64,000 bases of DNA from Megalobrama amblycephala (taxonomy: Eukaryota; Chordata; Actinopteri; Cypriniformes; Xenocyprididae), in contig NC_063044.1 of NCBI RefSeq assembly GCF_018812025.1, positions 47,577,076-47,641,075 on the forward strand, in the 5' to 3' direction. A program made the position numbers and the translations under genes. The notes beneath the pieces were generated by a model. The model searched no databases. It was not told where the DNA came from and saw only the letters and a program-made list of their open reading frames with translations. Of this stretch, positions 23,505-35,145 are shown in pieces; position 1 is the stretch's first letter; each line of letters begins with the position of its first letter.

Positions 23505-26500
23505 ATCTGCCTAACGACATATATGAACTGTGCCGTAATGTCAGTGTTTTGCGACCCCCGCGCTATATTCATCGTGCGTCAAAGCGCAGATTTTCTCCTT
23601 CTTCAGTGGATAACATATGTGTGCCAGCATACCAGCGTTCAGTATTTCGAATGGTGAGTGTGGGCGCAGACTTAAATAACTTGTCAGCGCTGCCTCTCAT
23701 AGAGCTGTCTTCACTAGCCTCTACACTAACAGACTTTTCATCGGATAACAGCGGTGTGTCGTCATCTCAGCACAATGTTCAATGAGCACTGTGTGCTGAC
23801 AAATTGCTGCGACCTCAACGTACTGAGAAGTCGTCGCAATTTTCTACTATCCCGCGCGTGGTGAAATCTGCGCTTTTTAACGCGCGTTCTGTGAACAATA
23901 AATCCCTCATCTTATCTGACATTATCATTGAAAAAGAACTTGACTTGGTGTGCCTTACAGAAACTTGGCACAACCAGTCAGATGGTCTTCTGTTCAATGA
24001 ACTTACTCCTACTGGCTATGGGTTATTTGATTCCCCTCGCTCGTCTGGTAGGGGAGGGGGTATTGTTTTATTTAAACAAGATATAACATTTAGGCCAGTA
24101 GTTATCCCCCAGTTTAAATCTTTTCAGTGTCTGGCTTTGAGTATCTCTGCACCCAGTTCGATTGTCATTGCTACTGTTTATAGACCACCTAAGCCTAATG
24201 CTGCCTTCTTATCTGAATTTGCTGACTTGTTGTCAATGTTGTGCCTTAAGTTTGAGAAAACTCTTATCCTAGGGGATTTCAATATTCATGTGGACAAAAA
24301 AGACTCTGCTATGACAAAGGACTTTCTGTCTTTACTAGAGTGTTTTGACCTTAAACAGCTGGTGGACTTCTCTACTCACAACAAGGGCCACACCCTAGAT
24401 CTAGTTATTTCTAGTGGATCATTTTTGTCCCAGCCTTACACCGTAGACCTAGGTCTGTCTGACCATTTTGCTGTCCTTTTTAATATGGAATTGGAAAATC
24501 CCAATATCTCTACATCCCATACTATAATGTATCGGAATTGGACATCAATTGATCTCCAGGATTTTTCTGCTTTTATTGAGTCCTCTTTAATGTGTTTCTC
24601 TTTTACTGACCCTTTGGAGGACAAAGTCTCGCTGTTACACTCAGTTCTCTTGTCTGGTTTAGATTCATTTGCACCTTTGAAGTCTCGCTCTGTTTCATAT
24701 GTTCGCTCTGCCCCTTGGTATAATAATGAGCTGCGTACCAAGAAGGCAATGTGTCGTAAGATGGAGCGAAGGTGGCGTCTCTCTGGTATGAATGTTCATC
24801 TTCATGCTTGGAAGGACAACTTAAATGAATATCAGTCTGAGATTGCTTCTACTAGGTCCCAGTACTTTTCTCAGATTATTATTAATAACCAGAGCAAACC
24901 CAGACAATTGTTTCATGTTATTAACAAACTTTTAAAAGGTGATAATTCCTCCCATACATCCATTGCAGCTGACCTTTGTGATAGGTTTCTTGATTTCTTC
25001 AGTTCTAAGATTGAGAAGGCTCGTAGTAGTTTGAGTCACACTGCTATGATCGATGACTCTGCTTTCTGTACCCTTCACTTTTCTGGTTCTCCTCTCTCAA
25101 ACTTCTCTATACTTGATTTAACCTCTCTGGGCAAGGTAGTGTCACAAATGAAGGTTACCACCTCCATAACTGACCCACTTCCTACCTGCTTGTTCAAAGC
25201 ATGCTTTCCTTGTTTAAGCGATATGGTGCTGAGCATTGTTAATGACTCTCTTTCCTCAGCGGTTGTACCAGCAGCTTTTAAAATAGCTGCTGTTACTCCG
25301 GTACCTAAAAAGCCAAACGTTGATCTTGACAACTTACACAATTATCGTCCGATTTCTAATCTCCCTTTTTTAGCAAAAATTTTGGAACGAACAGTTGCAT
25401 CTCAGTTGTATGCTCATCTAACAACAAATAATTTATTTGAGCCCCTTCGGTCTGGTTTTCGTAAATTTCACAGCACAGAAACAGCCTTAGTGAAGGTTAC
25501 TAATAACTTGTTACTTGCTGCGGATTCTGGCTGCCTGTCAATTTTAATCCTTCTCGATCTCAGTGCTGCCTTTGACACTGTTGATCATTCTGTTTTACTC
25601 TCTCGTATGGAATCTGTGTTTGGCATCACTGATACTGCTCTTGATTGGTTTAAGTCCTATCTCACCGACCGTAGGCAATTTGTCTCCATGGGTGTGCACA
25701 AGTCTAACATTGGCTCAATCAAATTTGGGGTGCCCCAGGGATCTATTTTGAGTCCTATACTCTTTAGCATGTATATTTTTCCCCTTGGTCATCTTTTGCA
25801 ATCTCTGGGTCTTAAGTATCATTTTTATGCAGATGATACTCAAATTTACATTCACTCAAAACCTGAAGATCACACTGCAGTGGCGTTTCTCGAACATTGC
25901 ATATCGGAGATTAAAATTTGGATGTCAAAGAATTTTCTCTGCCTTAACAGCGATAAGACAGAGGTCATGCTACTTGGCTCTATTCACCAAATACGCAAAG
26001 CTGGTTCTCCTTCACTCAATGTTGATGGCACTGTTCTCGAGTTTCAAACAAAAATAAAAAACCTGGGGGTGATATTTGATTCTCATCTCACATTTGATCC
26101 ACATGTACAGAATACTGTTAAAACATCATTTTTTCACCTCCAAAACATCGGAAGGCTTCGTCCTATGCTTTCTTTTAATGTTGCAGAAAAACTGATCAAT
26201 ACGTTTGTTTTTTCGCGCATTGATTATTGCAACGCCCTGCTCGCGGGAGTATCGAAAAATGCCTCAACAAACTCCAATATGTTCAAAACTCAGCTGCCAG
26301 AATCCTAACAAGGACAAGAACTCGAGAGCATATCACCCCTATCTTGGAGTCCCTACATTGGCTTCCCATCAGGTTTCGTGTAGATTTTAAAATTCTCATG
26401 TTGACTTATAAGGCCTTACACGACTTAGCCCCACACTATCTGAGCTTTTAACAGTTTATACTCCCAGGCGTGAGCTTCGTTCTTCAGAGTTAGGCCTCCT

Positions 26501-26843
26501 GACCGTTCCCACGACTCGCATGTGCACTATGGGTGACAGGGCTTTCTCTTCCTATGCTCCAAAACTCTGGAACTCTCTCCCCTGTGATATTAGACATGCA
26601 AAATCTATAAGTGTTTTTAAAGTTTCTCTTAAAACTTATTTTTTTAGACTTGCTTATATGTAATTTGTATTTTTACTATTTCGTATCTATTTATCTATCT
26701 ATTAACTATTTTTACTATTTATCTATCTTCTTTATTGTGTATTGACTGTTTATTACTTTGTACTATGTGTAAAGCGCTTTAAGAATACCCTTTTAAAGGC
26801 GCTATATAAAATAAAGTTTATTATTATTATTATTATTATTATT
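23505..26843 (+). mobile_element. L2-type LINE with (TTA)n tail
   Basis: This is a non-LTR retrotransposon of the CR1/L2 group. It ends in AAATAAAGTTTATTATT followed by a (TTA)n tract to about 26843, the usual short-repeat tail of these elements. The 5' limit is the point where the MITE sequence stops (about 23504). No target duplication is visible. Confidence 0.85.
23549..26664 (+). pseudogene. L2 ORF2: endonuclease plus reverse transcriptase, disabled
   Basis: The frame from 23804 to 26308 (834 codons) encodes an APE-type endonuclease (TETWH, GDFNIH, GHTLDLVIS, LSDHF) followed by a reverse transcriptase (NYRPISNLPF, LLDLSAAFDTVDH, GVPQGSILSPILF and YADD at 25826-25837). The protein would nick target DNA and copy its own RNA into the nick. 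An upstream stretch, 23549-23782, is in the same frame and is separated only by a single TGA at 23783, so the N-terminus was probably longer. Near 26255 one A is missing in an A-run, shifting the conserved C-terminal region into the next frame, and a second small deletion near 26440 shifts it again. With one stop and two frameshifts the copy is inactive but young in appearance. Confidence 0.85.
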
Positions 26844-27012
26844 AAAAATTGTGATTTTCTCCTTTGGTGATTCTGCTTGTTATCATCAGGTGTCTTCAAT
26901 AATGCTCAATCATCACTCAATTAATCACTTATTTATCTCATTAATGCTTCAGTGGGTGGAATAAAAATATGGCAGGACTTTTACTCTTTGACCCCTGGAT
27001 TACCCACCTCTG

Positions 27013-28075
27013 ATGATATGAAGAATGTAACTAATTTGCCATTAAACAAGGCATCTTTACACAGCCGATTTATGGCTGCTCTGAAGCGGGTCTGTATCTG
27101 CTCAGAATTCAGTGTAAAGACGCAATGCCGCATTAAAGAAGACCTAAAATATGCCGGGTCTGACTTGCTTCAGCCCCTAGTATCAAAGGCGAGTCTGATA
27201 CTGTTCTGGTTCAGTGTAAATGAACACGAAATATAGCCGCCCTAAACTACGTCATTGTCATGACAACCATTTCAGTCAGCTCAGGCGGCGCGAGATTCAA
27301 GAAGCAGGAGACGAAACATATAGCCTAGGGCAAATAATAAAAATAATGTCATCCAACAAGGGGAGTCCTGTACTCGCATCATGAAGCAATAACAGCAGAA
27401 AATCGTTGTGTGTCATAAATTGGCTTTCGCCGTTTGTAATCTTCCTATGAAGAGACTGTCAGATCAACGCGCTGCTACATTTCTCTCAGATACGGTAAAT
27501 GCTTGACACAATCAGCATCACTTTGATTGTGTATTGTTATATTATATTCCAAAAATCATCTCCTTGAGGACGATATTTCACCCACACACGACGGTCTGGT
27601 GAGTGGTGACATCTACTGTCCTGCCTGACACACTAGCATAATTTGTTGTTTCTGGCTCTTTGAGAAAAAAAAATAAAAAATAAAAATGTTCGACCTCTTT
27701 TAATCCTGTTGTGATCTACCCGATGTAATAATGAATAATTTTTTGTAGCATCGTTCAAACTGTAACAATTTTTATTATGACAAACATCAAAGCCTGAGGT
27801 ATAGCACGCAGTTTACTAATTTAAAATTTCGCATTTTTTTATTTCAAGTTATATTTCATTGTTTATTATTTAATTATTTTTGTTAAAACTGTTAGTTTTG
27901 AAATACTCATGTTCAAAGCATTGTTTCCCTCAATTTTAATTCCTGTGTAAATGCATTTATGCCACTTCAGAGGAGCATTAAACAGTCTGTGTAAATGCAC
28001 ATTTTTGTGATTTTATGCTGCTTCAGAGTTGGTTTCTGTGCCGCTTTTTCTGTGTAAAGATGCCTTTAGCGACTG
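27013..28075. mobile_element. Probable non-autonomous DNA element, about 1 kb
   Basis: AGGCATCTTTACACAG near 27049 is the inverse of CTGTGTAAAGATGCCTT near 28050, and both are preceded or followed by related subterminal words (GTGTAAA, GCATTAAACA). I read these as terminal inverted repeats of a decayed element. No target duplication is defined and no coding domain is seen. Confidence 0.45.
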
Positions 28076-28650
28076 TTTCTATTGTGACTCCATGGATTCA
28101 GTGTTCTGTTGAGAATATCTTGTGTGTTAATGTGAACATACTGTATTCAAGTTTGGGCATAATCAACTGAGGGTTCGGGGTATATGTGATGGTAAATTAA
28201 CCTTGTGTTCTGGAATACACCCCAGGGCCACTGTAATTTACATCCAGTTAATTAGCAACAAGGGCATGAGTTTGCATCATGCAATATCTGCCTTTGATTT
28301 TGTATCTGTCCTGAGTGCATTTTCTCGCTTCCTCTCACTGCAGCCACATACTGTTATCTAAATTTCAGTTGAGGTGAGGGACATCTCAAACTGTAGAGTC
28401 TAAGGCAGCCATGTTTGAAGGCTAAGGTGCATTTTGTAAATTGTAATTTGCTGACCTGACACAGGGGGATTTTTATTCTTCTTTCAAAATGCCTTTTAAG
28501 ATTTATACTGGTAAAGATATTGTTGAAGATATTGATATTATTGATGAAGAGATGCATAATTTTACCTTATTAGCAGAAAAAAATAACTAGTAGTCTGCTA
28601 TTTATTTTTTTCCCCATTTTTAAATGGCTGTTTTCTTCTTTATATTACAG
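28076..28650 (+). other. Upstream intron region of GTPase copy 2
   Basis: A 33-codon open frame (28489-28590, MPFKIYTGKD... ending in NN) is rich in acidic residues, but I do not recognise it. The stretch ends in the acceptor TATATTACAG at 28650. No TATA-bearing first exon like that of copy 3 is visible here. Confidence 0.4.
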
Positions 28651-30236
28651 ACAAAAAATGACCAGTTTAGACAAATTTGATGCAATCATCAATCAAAGTA
28701 GTATAATTGAGGAGGGGACTCCTGTTCGATACCATCTGAAAGTGAGGACAGAATCTCATGATCCATCTGAGCCATATCGAGAAATCACCTTTGGAGAGAG
28801 AGACACAAACAAACCCCATAAAATCATTCTGATGGTGGGAGAAACAGGAACAGGAAAAACAAAACTAATCAACACTATGATCAACTACATCTTAGATGTA
28901 AAGAGAGAAGACAAGGTTTGGTTTGAGATCACAGATGATCAGAGTGACCGAACATCAGATCACAGTCAGACCTCCATCATCACTGTTTATGGGTTTTATC
29001 CACAAGAGAGTCCAATCCATTTAACAATCATCGACACTCCAGGATATGGAGGCACTCGTGAAATTGAGAAAGATAAACAGATTGCCATGATCTTGCTTAG
29101 TTTAAGCAAATGTGAAGAAGAGATTAATAAATTACACACAGTGTGTCTGGTGATTAAAGCAACACAGACTCGACTCTCTGACAGACAAATATACATATTT
29201 GATGCTGTTCAGTCTTTATTTGGAAGAGATATTGCTAAAAACATTGTCTTGCTCTTCACATTCTCACATGGTGCTCATCCTAAAAATGCCCTGACAGCTG
29301 TTAAAGACGCTGAAATCAAGTGTGCAGTGAATGACGAGAATCAGCCAGTGTATTTCCTGTTTGACAACTGCCAAGGAGAGACATTTCACTCAGAATACCA
29401 GATAATCCAGGAACAATCATGGAATCTTAGTTCTAGAGGTATTGAAGAATTTTTCAAATTTCTTGACAACATAAAACCAAAAACCTTAAAGCCAAGATGT
29501 GTTGCAACAACGGAGGCAGTTGGAGGAAAATATTTCCAAAATACAATCACATTTTCGAGAGATAGACCAAAAACAAAATGAGTTGACTCAAACTCAAGAA
29601 GCTCTGGAGCAGAACAAGAAAGATGCTGAAGAAAATAAGAAATTTGAGTATGAAGTTGATTTTCCCTACAAGGAAAGGGTTGATATTGATCTCTCTAAAG
29701 CCTACATGGCAGTGTGCTGCACCGTCTGTGAGGAGAACTGTCATTATCCAGGATGCTGGTGGATCACTCTTCTCTCATGGTGCAGTGTGATGAGTAATAA
29801 TCACTGTACAGTGTGTACAAATAAATGTCCCTACAGCAAACACGTCAAAGAAGCAAAAATATATGAAACAAAGACAAAGAAAGAGAAGAGGACAAATGAA
29901 GAGTTAAAGAAGAAATATGATGGCAATATAATGAAAGTTAGGGATGGTGTGTCTTCTATCAAGAAACTGGAAGAAAAACTAAAAAAATTACAGATGGAGA
30001 AAATGAAGCTGGTGATGGAAGCTTTCTATTGTGTGGAAACTCTGGAGAAGATCGCACTCAACACTGATTCACTGATAATTCTCCTACATGTTGATTTTCT
30101 GATTGAGAAGATGAAGGAAATAAATGAGCCTGAAAAGACTGAAACACTGGAAAACATCAAGAAGAGAGCAGGAGAAAAAAAACACAATGCTCTGAGATAC
30201 ATGAAACAAATGTTTAAAAAAATCTCAGGTAGTTAA
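28651..30236 (+). pseudogene. P-loop GTPase copy 2, full length with one frameshift
   Basis: This is the best-preserved gene of the window. ATG at 28658 follows an acceptor at 28649-28650. The first frame (307 codons to 29581) holds the G domain: G1 GETGTGKT at residues 61-68, switch region WFEITDDQSD, G3 DTPG at 126-129, and TFSHG at 201-205 where NKxD lies in classical GTPases. The second frame, from about 29490 to 30236, encodes a coiled coil, a Cys/His cluster (CCTVCEENCH, then CSV and CTVCTNKC) that may bind metal, and a second coiled coil. A one-base shift near 29489-29499 separates them. With that base corrected the protein would be about 550 residues. Fish genomes hold many such genes, usually listed as uncharacterised G-domain proteins; an innate-immune role is only a guess. 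The break could be real or a sequencing error. Confidence 0.8.
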
Positions 30237-32083
30237 AGAAATTCAGTAAGATGCACTCTGAAATAATATAATGTAATATAATGCTATATTATCATTGTAT
30301 TCATTGATCAAAGTTTTTTTTTTTGCCATTTTTGTTTCCCTCTCATTTGTTATATTTGATATTGTGTTGATATTCTCCCCGCTAGAGGGGACAACTGGAC
30401 AGGTAGTATGTCACATGACACGTTGCAACACCCAGTGACTTTGATGTATAGACACACCAGTTTAGAAGTGAGCGCTACCTTTGTATGTTTTTATTTTAGT
30501 TAGAATAGATAGGTTAGGGCATGAAACATGCTGACGACTTGCTTTTCTTTTTTTTCTTTTTTTTTCATGAGTTAGGTTAGACATTGAACAATTGTTTTTT
30601 GTTTTGTTCTTTTCTTTTCTTTGGTGTCACTTATGTCTTTTTCCTGGTTTATTATTTTTTTGCTTATTTAAATATTGTATTGTATATTTTTTCCCTTTTG
30701 CTTTTTTGATACGTTTTCATTATTTCTACTATTATTATTGTTATCTCATGCCTTTTTTTAAATTGTAAAATAAATTGTGTATTTAGTTGTCTTTAGTTTC
30801 CTGCCTCATTGTCGTTAATTGTTTTTACTGTGTCTTGATGTATTTGTTGTGCTTTTTTGGTTGGTTATTGGCTTTTGAGTATTTGGGTTTGGTTAAAATT
30901 ACCTTTTGGATTGTCCATTGGACTTTTCTTTGTTTAATAAACCTGCACTTGCAACATCTGTTTTTATATAGCATTTTTCTGTTTTCTTTAATTACATACA
31001 AATATATGTAAAAAAAAAAAAAAGAAAGAAAAAAAAGAATAATCTAATTAATACAGTAACAAAACTGTCAGGTGATGAAACAGTCAAATGACTGGTAGCA
31101 ACCGAACATAAAACACTAACAGATCTCTCTAAAGCTCAGCATCTTCACTTATTACAAACAACCAAAAGACTTCGACTCTATTTCTTTCATACAAAATTTG
31201 TTGAGAATGAGAATGAACAGAGGTTTAGATGTTATTTTTTTATTTAAAATAATCAAGTTTTAAGTCACCATCATGGGGATCAATGTTTGTTTTAATTAGG
31301 CTCTTGTCCTTTGACTTATAATATAATTTGTTGCTTTAACCGGGTGTTTTTGGTACATATTTGTTATAGAAAAAGATGGTTACTTTTTGATGAGAATTCA
31401 ATTGTCATATAATGGCCTTTAGTGATGTCCGGTTCGCGAACGAATCGTTCTTTTTAACCGATTCTTTTCAGTGAACCGGTTGAACCAGTTCACCAAATCG
31501 GTCTGAATCGTTCCAAACAGTTCGCATCTCCAGTTAGCAAACACGAATCCACAAATTATTAAAGTTACTCACTTTTTGACGTGCCTGACACTTGTAGGAT
31601 CTGTGGACGAACCAGACAATTGAATCATTCAGATGATTCTTTTAAACATAATCCTAATTCAGAATCAAGTTGCGACTCCAGCTTGTCTGCAGAGTACACC
31701 CAGGCGGATTAATTTTATGACACCCCATGCTTCCTGATAGCAGGAGAAGTGACAAACCAAATGGTCACCCAGGAAGATAAAGTCTCTTTGATCACCAAAT
31801 CAAAGGAACAGAGAAAACAATGCAGGCACCATTTGTTCTCTAAAAAACCTAACCTCACAGAAAACTCAACAGAGACTGTTATACAACTAAAACTGCATCA
31901 AAATTGTTCCAAACAATTTTAAATGGACTTATCAAACATCTTTTAACTACATACATTTTACATTATGTGTTCACAAATAGTTATGCTTCAAAACACCCAG
32001 CAATTCATGTAAATGTATTAATTCTTGACTGAATGAATGAAAGTATGCTTTATTTTGTCTCTTTCCCACCTTTCCTATATCCT
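30237..32083. other. No gene; 3' flank of GTPase copy 2 and old repeats
   Basis: A polyadenylation signal AATAAA lies at 30769-30774 and another near 30937; either could serve the GTPase gene. An A-rich tract is at 31010-31037. 31425-31520 has repeated GAATCGTTC and GAACCGGTT words of a transposon terminus type. Fold-back-like arm sequence is visible near 31130-31350. No coding frame is convincing. Confidence 0.45.
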
Positions 32084-33833
32084 CCCAGCCAGCAGAGCCA
32101 TGTGGGGCCCAAATGGGTTTGACCTGGGCTATCTAACTGGGACCCAGCCAGTTTTGCACCCAGTTTCCATGGAGGCCCCACATGGGTTAGCCCAGATGAA
32201 CTGAACACTGCTCAGTGTGCACACTACAGGCTGTTAAATGAAACACAGAAACATGCTGGAGTTAATGAGATAATTAGGTGATAACGAGCAGAATCACTGA
32301 AAGACAGAGAAACAACAAGAACTACGACTTCAGCCACAGCCTTCGATGAAATCAACTGAAGATAAAAGACATTAAATCACTGAAGATCTGATTAAACATC
32401 TCCACAAACAGCATTACCAGCTTCACTTATTACTAACCAGACTGACTTTATTTCTGACATTCATCTACAAAAGTTGTTATAGAGAATTACCAGAGGTTTA
32501 GATGTTGATGATTTGTTGAAAATACGTTTGGTTTGATGTCACCGTGATCGAGGTCAGCGCTTACTTCAGTTAGGCAGTTTGACTCTTGACTATAACTTTT
32601 AATTTCTTCTCTGGCTGTTAGTTATGGCAAGAAAAACAAGAGACAATGTGGTCGGCTGTTAAATTATAACAATATAGTCATCATTTAGTGGCTTAATTCA
32701 TTGATATAATGACTGAGCTTTTTATGAGCGAAATGTGTTTAAATTTGTGCTGGATCTCCTCTAGAATTACAACACTAAAAATGTTTTAATCAGAAAATTT
32801 GAAAAACACATTGCTCACTAAACACTTCAAACCTCCTGCAAGATTCACTTACACAGACATCAAGAATCAGCGTATGAATCTCAACAATGGTGACATGCTT
32901 CATGGTGCAATGCATTCTGGGAGCCATGGATGAGTTTTGTATGAGGCACCCAGAATGCATTGCACCATGAAGCATGTCACCATTGTTGAGATTCATACGC
33001 TGATTCTTGATGTCTGTGTGCGAGTAGAACTTACAGGAGCCCAAAATATGTAAATGGTGTGTTATAAATCGTTTGATGTTCTGATTAAATTCTATTTCTG
33101 TAGAATCATAGCAATAAAACAGAATTAATAACATACTACCCGTATAAACCTCCCACATAATATCAATGAGTTAAGCCAATATATGATGATTATATTTTTA
33201 TCATCAATCAGCTTACAGCATCTGATTATATTTTCTCTTGCTGTTCTCACCATAACAAACAGACACAGCTGTCAAGAGAAAAACTAATGTTAAAAAGTCA
33301 AGAGCCTGACTAAAGCACACACTGATCGCCACAATGGTAACATCAAATCAAACTATTACTTTCAAATAAGTAATCAACATCTAAGCCTCTTCTTAATTCT
33401 TAATACGAACTTCTGTAGATGTCTGACAGAAATAAAGTCAGTCTGGTTAGTAATAAGTGAAGCTAATGCTGTTTGTGGAGTTGTTTAATCAGATCTTGAG
33501 AGATGTAATGTATTTTATCTTCAGTTGATTTCATCCAAGGCTGTGGCTGGAAGTAGTTCTTGTGTTTCTCTTTCCTTCAGTGATTATGCTTGTTAACAGC
33601 AGGTGTTCTTCACTAATACAAAATCATTATTCAATCACTTAATTATCTCATTACCTCCAACACTGATTAAGTGTTACATTAAACAGCCTGTAGTGTGCAC
33701 ACTAAGCAGTGTTCATTTCATCTGGGCAAATCCATGTGGGGCCTACATGGAAACTGGGTGCAAAACTGGCTGGGTCCCAGTTAGATAGCCCAGGTCAAAC
33801 CCATTTGGGCCCCACATGGCTCTGCTGGCTGGG
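32084..33833. mobile_element. CCCAGCC fold-back element D, complete (1,750 bp)
   Basis: It starts CCCAGCCAGCAGAGCC and ends with the inverse GGCTCTGCTGGCTGGG. The arms are inverted over most of the length and the centre is a hairpin at 32854-33014. There is no transposase. Flanks TCCT and CTGA show no convincing duplication. This is the cleanest uninterrupted copy and serves as reference for the family. Confidence 0.85.
32854..33014. repeat. Central hairpin of fold-back element D
   Basis: Arms of about 70 bp carry CATCAAGAATCAGCGTATG and its complement. The variant is CATGGTGCAATGC paired with GCATTGCACCATG, which differs from elements A and E by a swapped C-G pair. Confidence 0.9.
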
Positions 33834-35145
33834 CTGACTTGAATGAAATCTGTTTAAAATGTATTGTATTCCATTTAATAGAAATTATGTTAAAATGACA
33901 CTCTCTGCTGAAGCAGAAACGGGATATAACACCTATGTTTTATTGGGGGCAGAGAAAGCCCTTTTGAAACAGGACAATATCTGATTGGCCAAGCCCCCGC
34001 TGAGGTGTGAAAACAACTAAGCTTAAAGAGTCAAACTGCAAGAGAAGATAGAAGTTTTTTTTTTGTTCAGATATAGTTTTGTTGTTGTCGTAGGCAAAAC
34101 CCTGGAGTAAGAAGAACAGACAAGCTGCTCATTCAAGCCATTCAAGTTTCACTCACTTTTCTTTTCTTTTACTTAATTTTCTTTCCGTTGAAAGTCTCGT
34201 GTTCTAAGTATTACCGCAAAGTTCAACCAACGACTTTTGCCGTTCCAACTCCAGTGACAAAGAGACTTTTCTTTCATTGTTTCACACGGACCCTGGACAA
34301 ACCATCGACTTGGGAAGCCCTTCTCTGCACGACGAGGGAAATTCACATAAGTCAACAAGCAAGTACCTCCAGATGAAAAACTGAACTGGTGCATTTTAAT
34401 TTAATGATTCATGGTTCGTTTGGGTCTCTTAAAACTCTTTCTCTCTCATTTCCTTCTCACTGCAATGCGAATGAATGTGTGTGTGTGTGTATGTGCGTGT
34501 GTTTGTCTTAGATTAGTTTGTGTTAGAATAAATAAAATCTCTTGTAGATTTTTAAAAGAAAGTGTCTCGTATTATGTGCTTCTATGATTTAATGTCTTAA
34601 ACTGTCGATTCAAGTTACCCACTCTAATCAGAAGAGATTAAAATTCGATCGTAAAATTACAACTCTTTATAATTCCCTGATAAATAATTTCATTTGAGCT
34701 AATTTTACTTCCTAGGGTGTGTTAGCCCTACACACTACCTCTCGAAATAAACCAACATCCTGGAGTTATTCAGTTACTCCAACAGTACACTGACTTAATC
34801 TGCTGTAAAGAGAGAACTGATGATGATGAGCACGAGCAGCAGAGCAGCTGATATGAGTGCGCATGCGCGGCGCACTCGAACGAACATACACGGCCTGTCA
34901 CCGTTCTCGTTCTCGAGTCAAGAATCGGTTGCAGCGGTTTTTGGATCATCAGTACACAACCGAGAACCGCTTCTTTCGGACATGTCCGATTTGAGAACCG
35001 GTGAGCTGATAACTTTTCAAGAGAACGAAAAGCACGTTAGTCAAGTTTTGTTCGGACAGTGTGATAATATAAAACACACAAATGGAAATATAATGTTTAT
35101 TGTGCTTTTCCAAATACACCATAGCAGATTAATAACACAAAATAC
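33834..35145 (+). other. No gene; possible solo LTR and transposon end
   Basis: 33890-34740 is promoter- and polyA-like rather than coding: AGAATAAATAAAATC at about 34525 and a GT-rich tract at 34478-34503. It may be a solo LTR of roughly 0.85 kb, but I find no clear duplication. 34903-35011 is one copy of a direct repeat that recurs at about 36285-36393. Confidence 0.35.

Larger units (their letters stand above)
22738..27012. mobile_element. hAT-A MITE copy 7, split by an L2 LINE
   Basis: Left inner arm and hairpin core occupy 22738-23504. The right arm resumes at 26844 (AAAAATTGTGATTTTCTCC) and ends with CCCACCTCTG at 27012. The left terminus is missing at the junction with the transposase remnant. 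About 200 bp of MITE expected between 23504 and 26844 is absent, so the LINE insertion was accompanied or followed by a deletion. Confidence 0.75.

Noticed and set aside
26810..26843. (TTA)n microsatellite as a separate feature
   Set aside because: It is the 3' tail of the L2 LINE and marks its end.
28489..28590. 33-codon acidic frame as a gene
   Set aside because: There is no recognised motif or start context and it lies in a presumed intron; I noted it only as part of the upstream region.
29486..29510. Programmed frameshift in GTPase copy 2
   Set aside because: No slippery heptamer with downstream structure is evident and relatives are single-frame genes as far as I know; a mutation or read error is simpler.
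32084..33833. Target duplication for the CCCAGCC family
   Set aside because: CAC on both sides of element A was the only match; elements D, E and F show none, so I do not assign the family to a superfamily.
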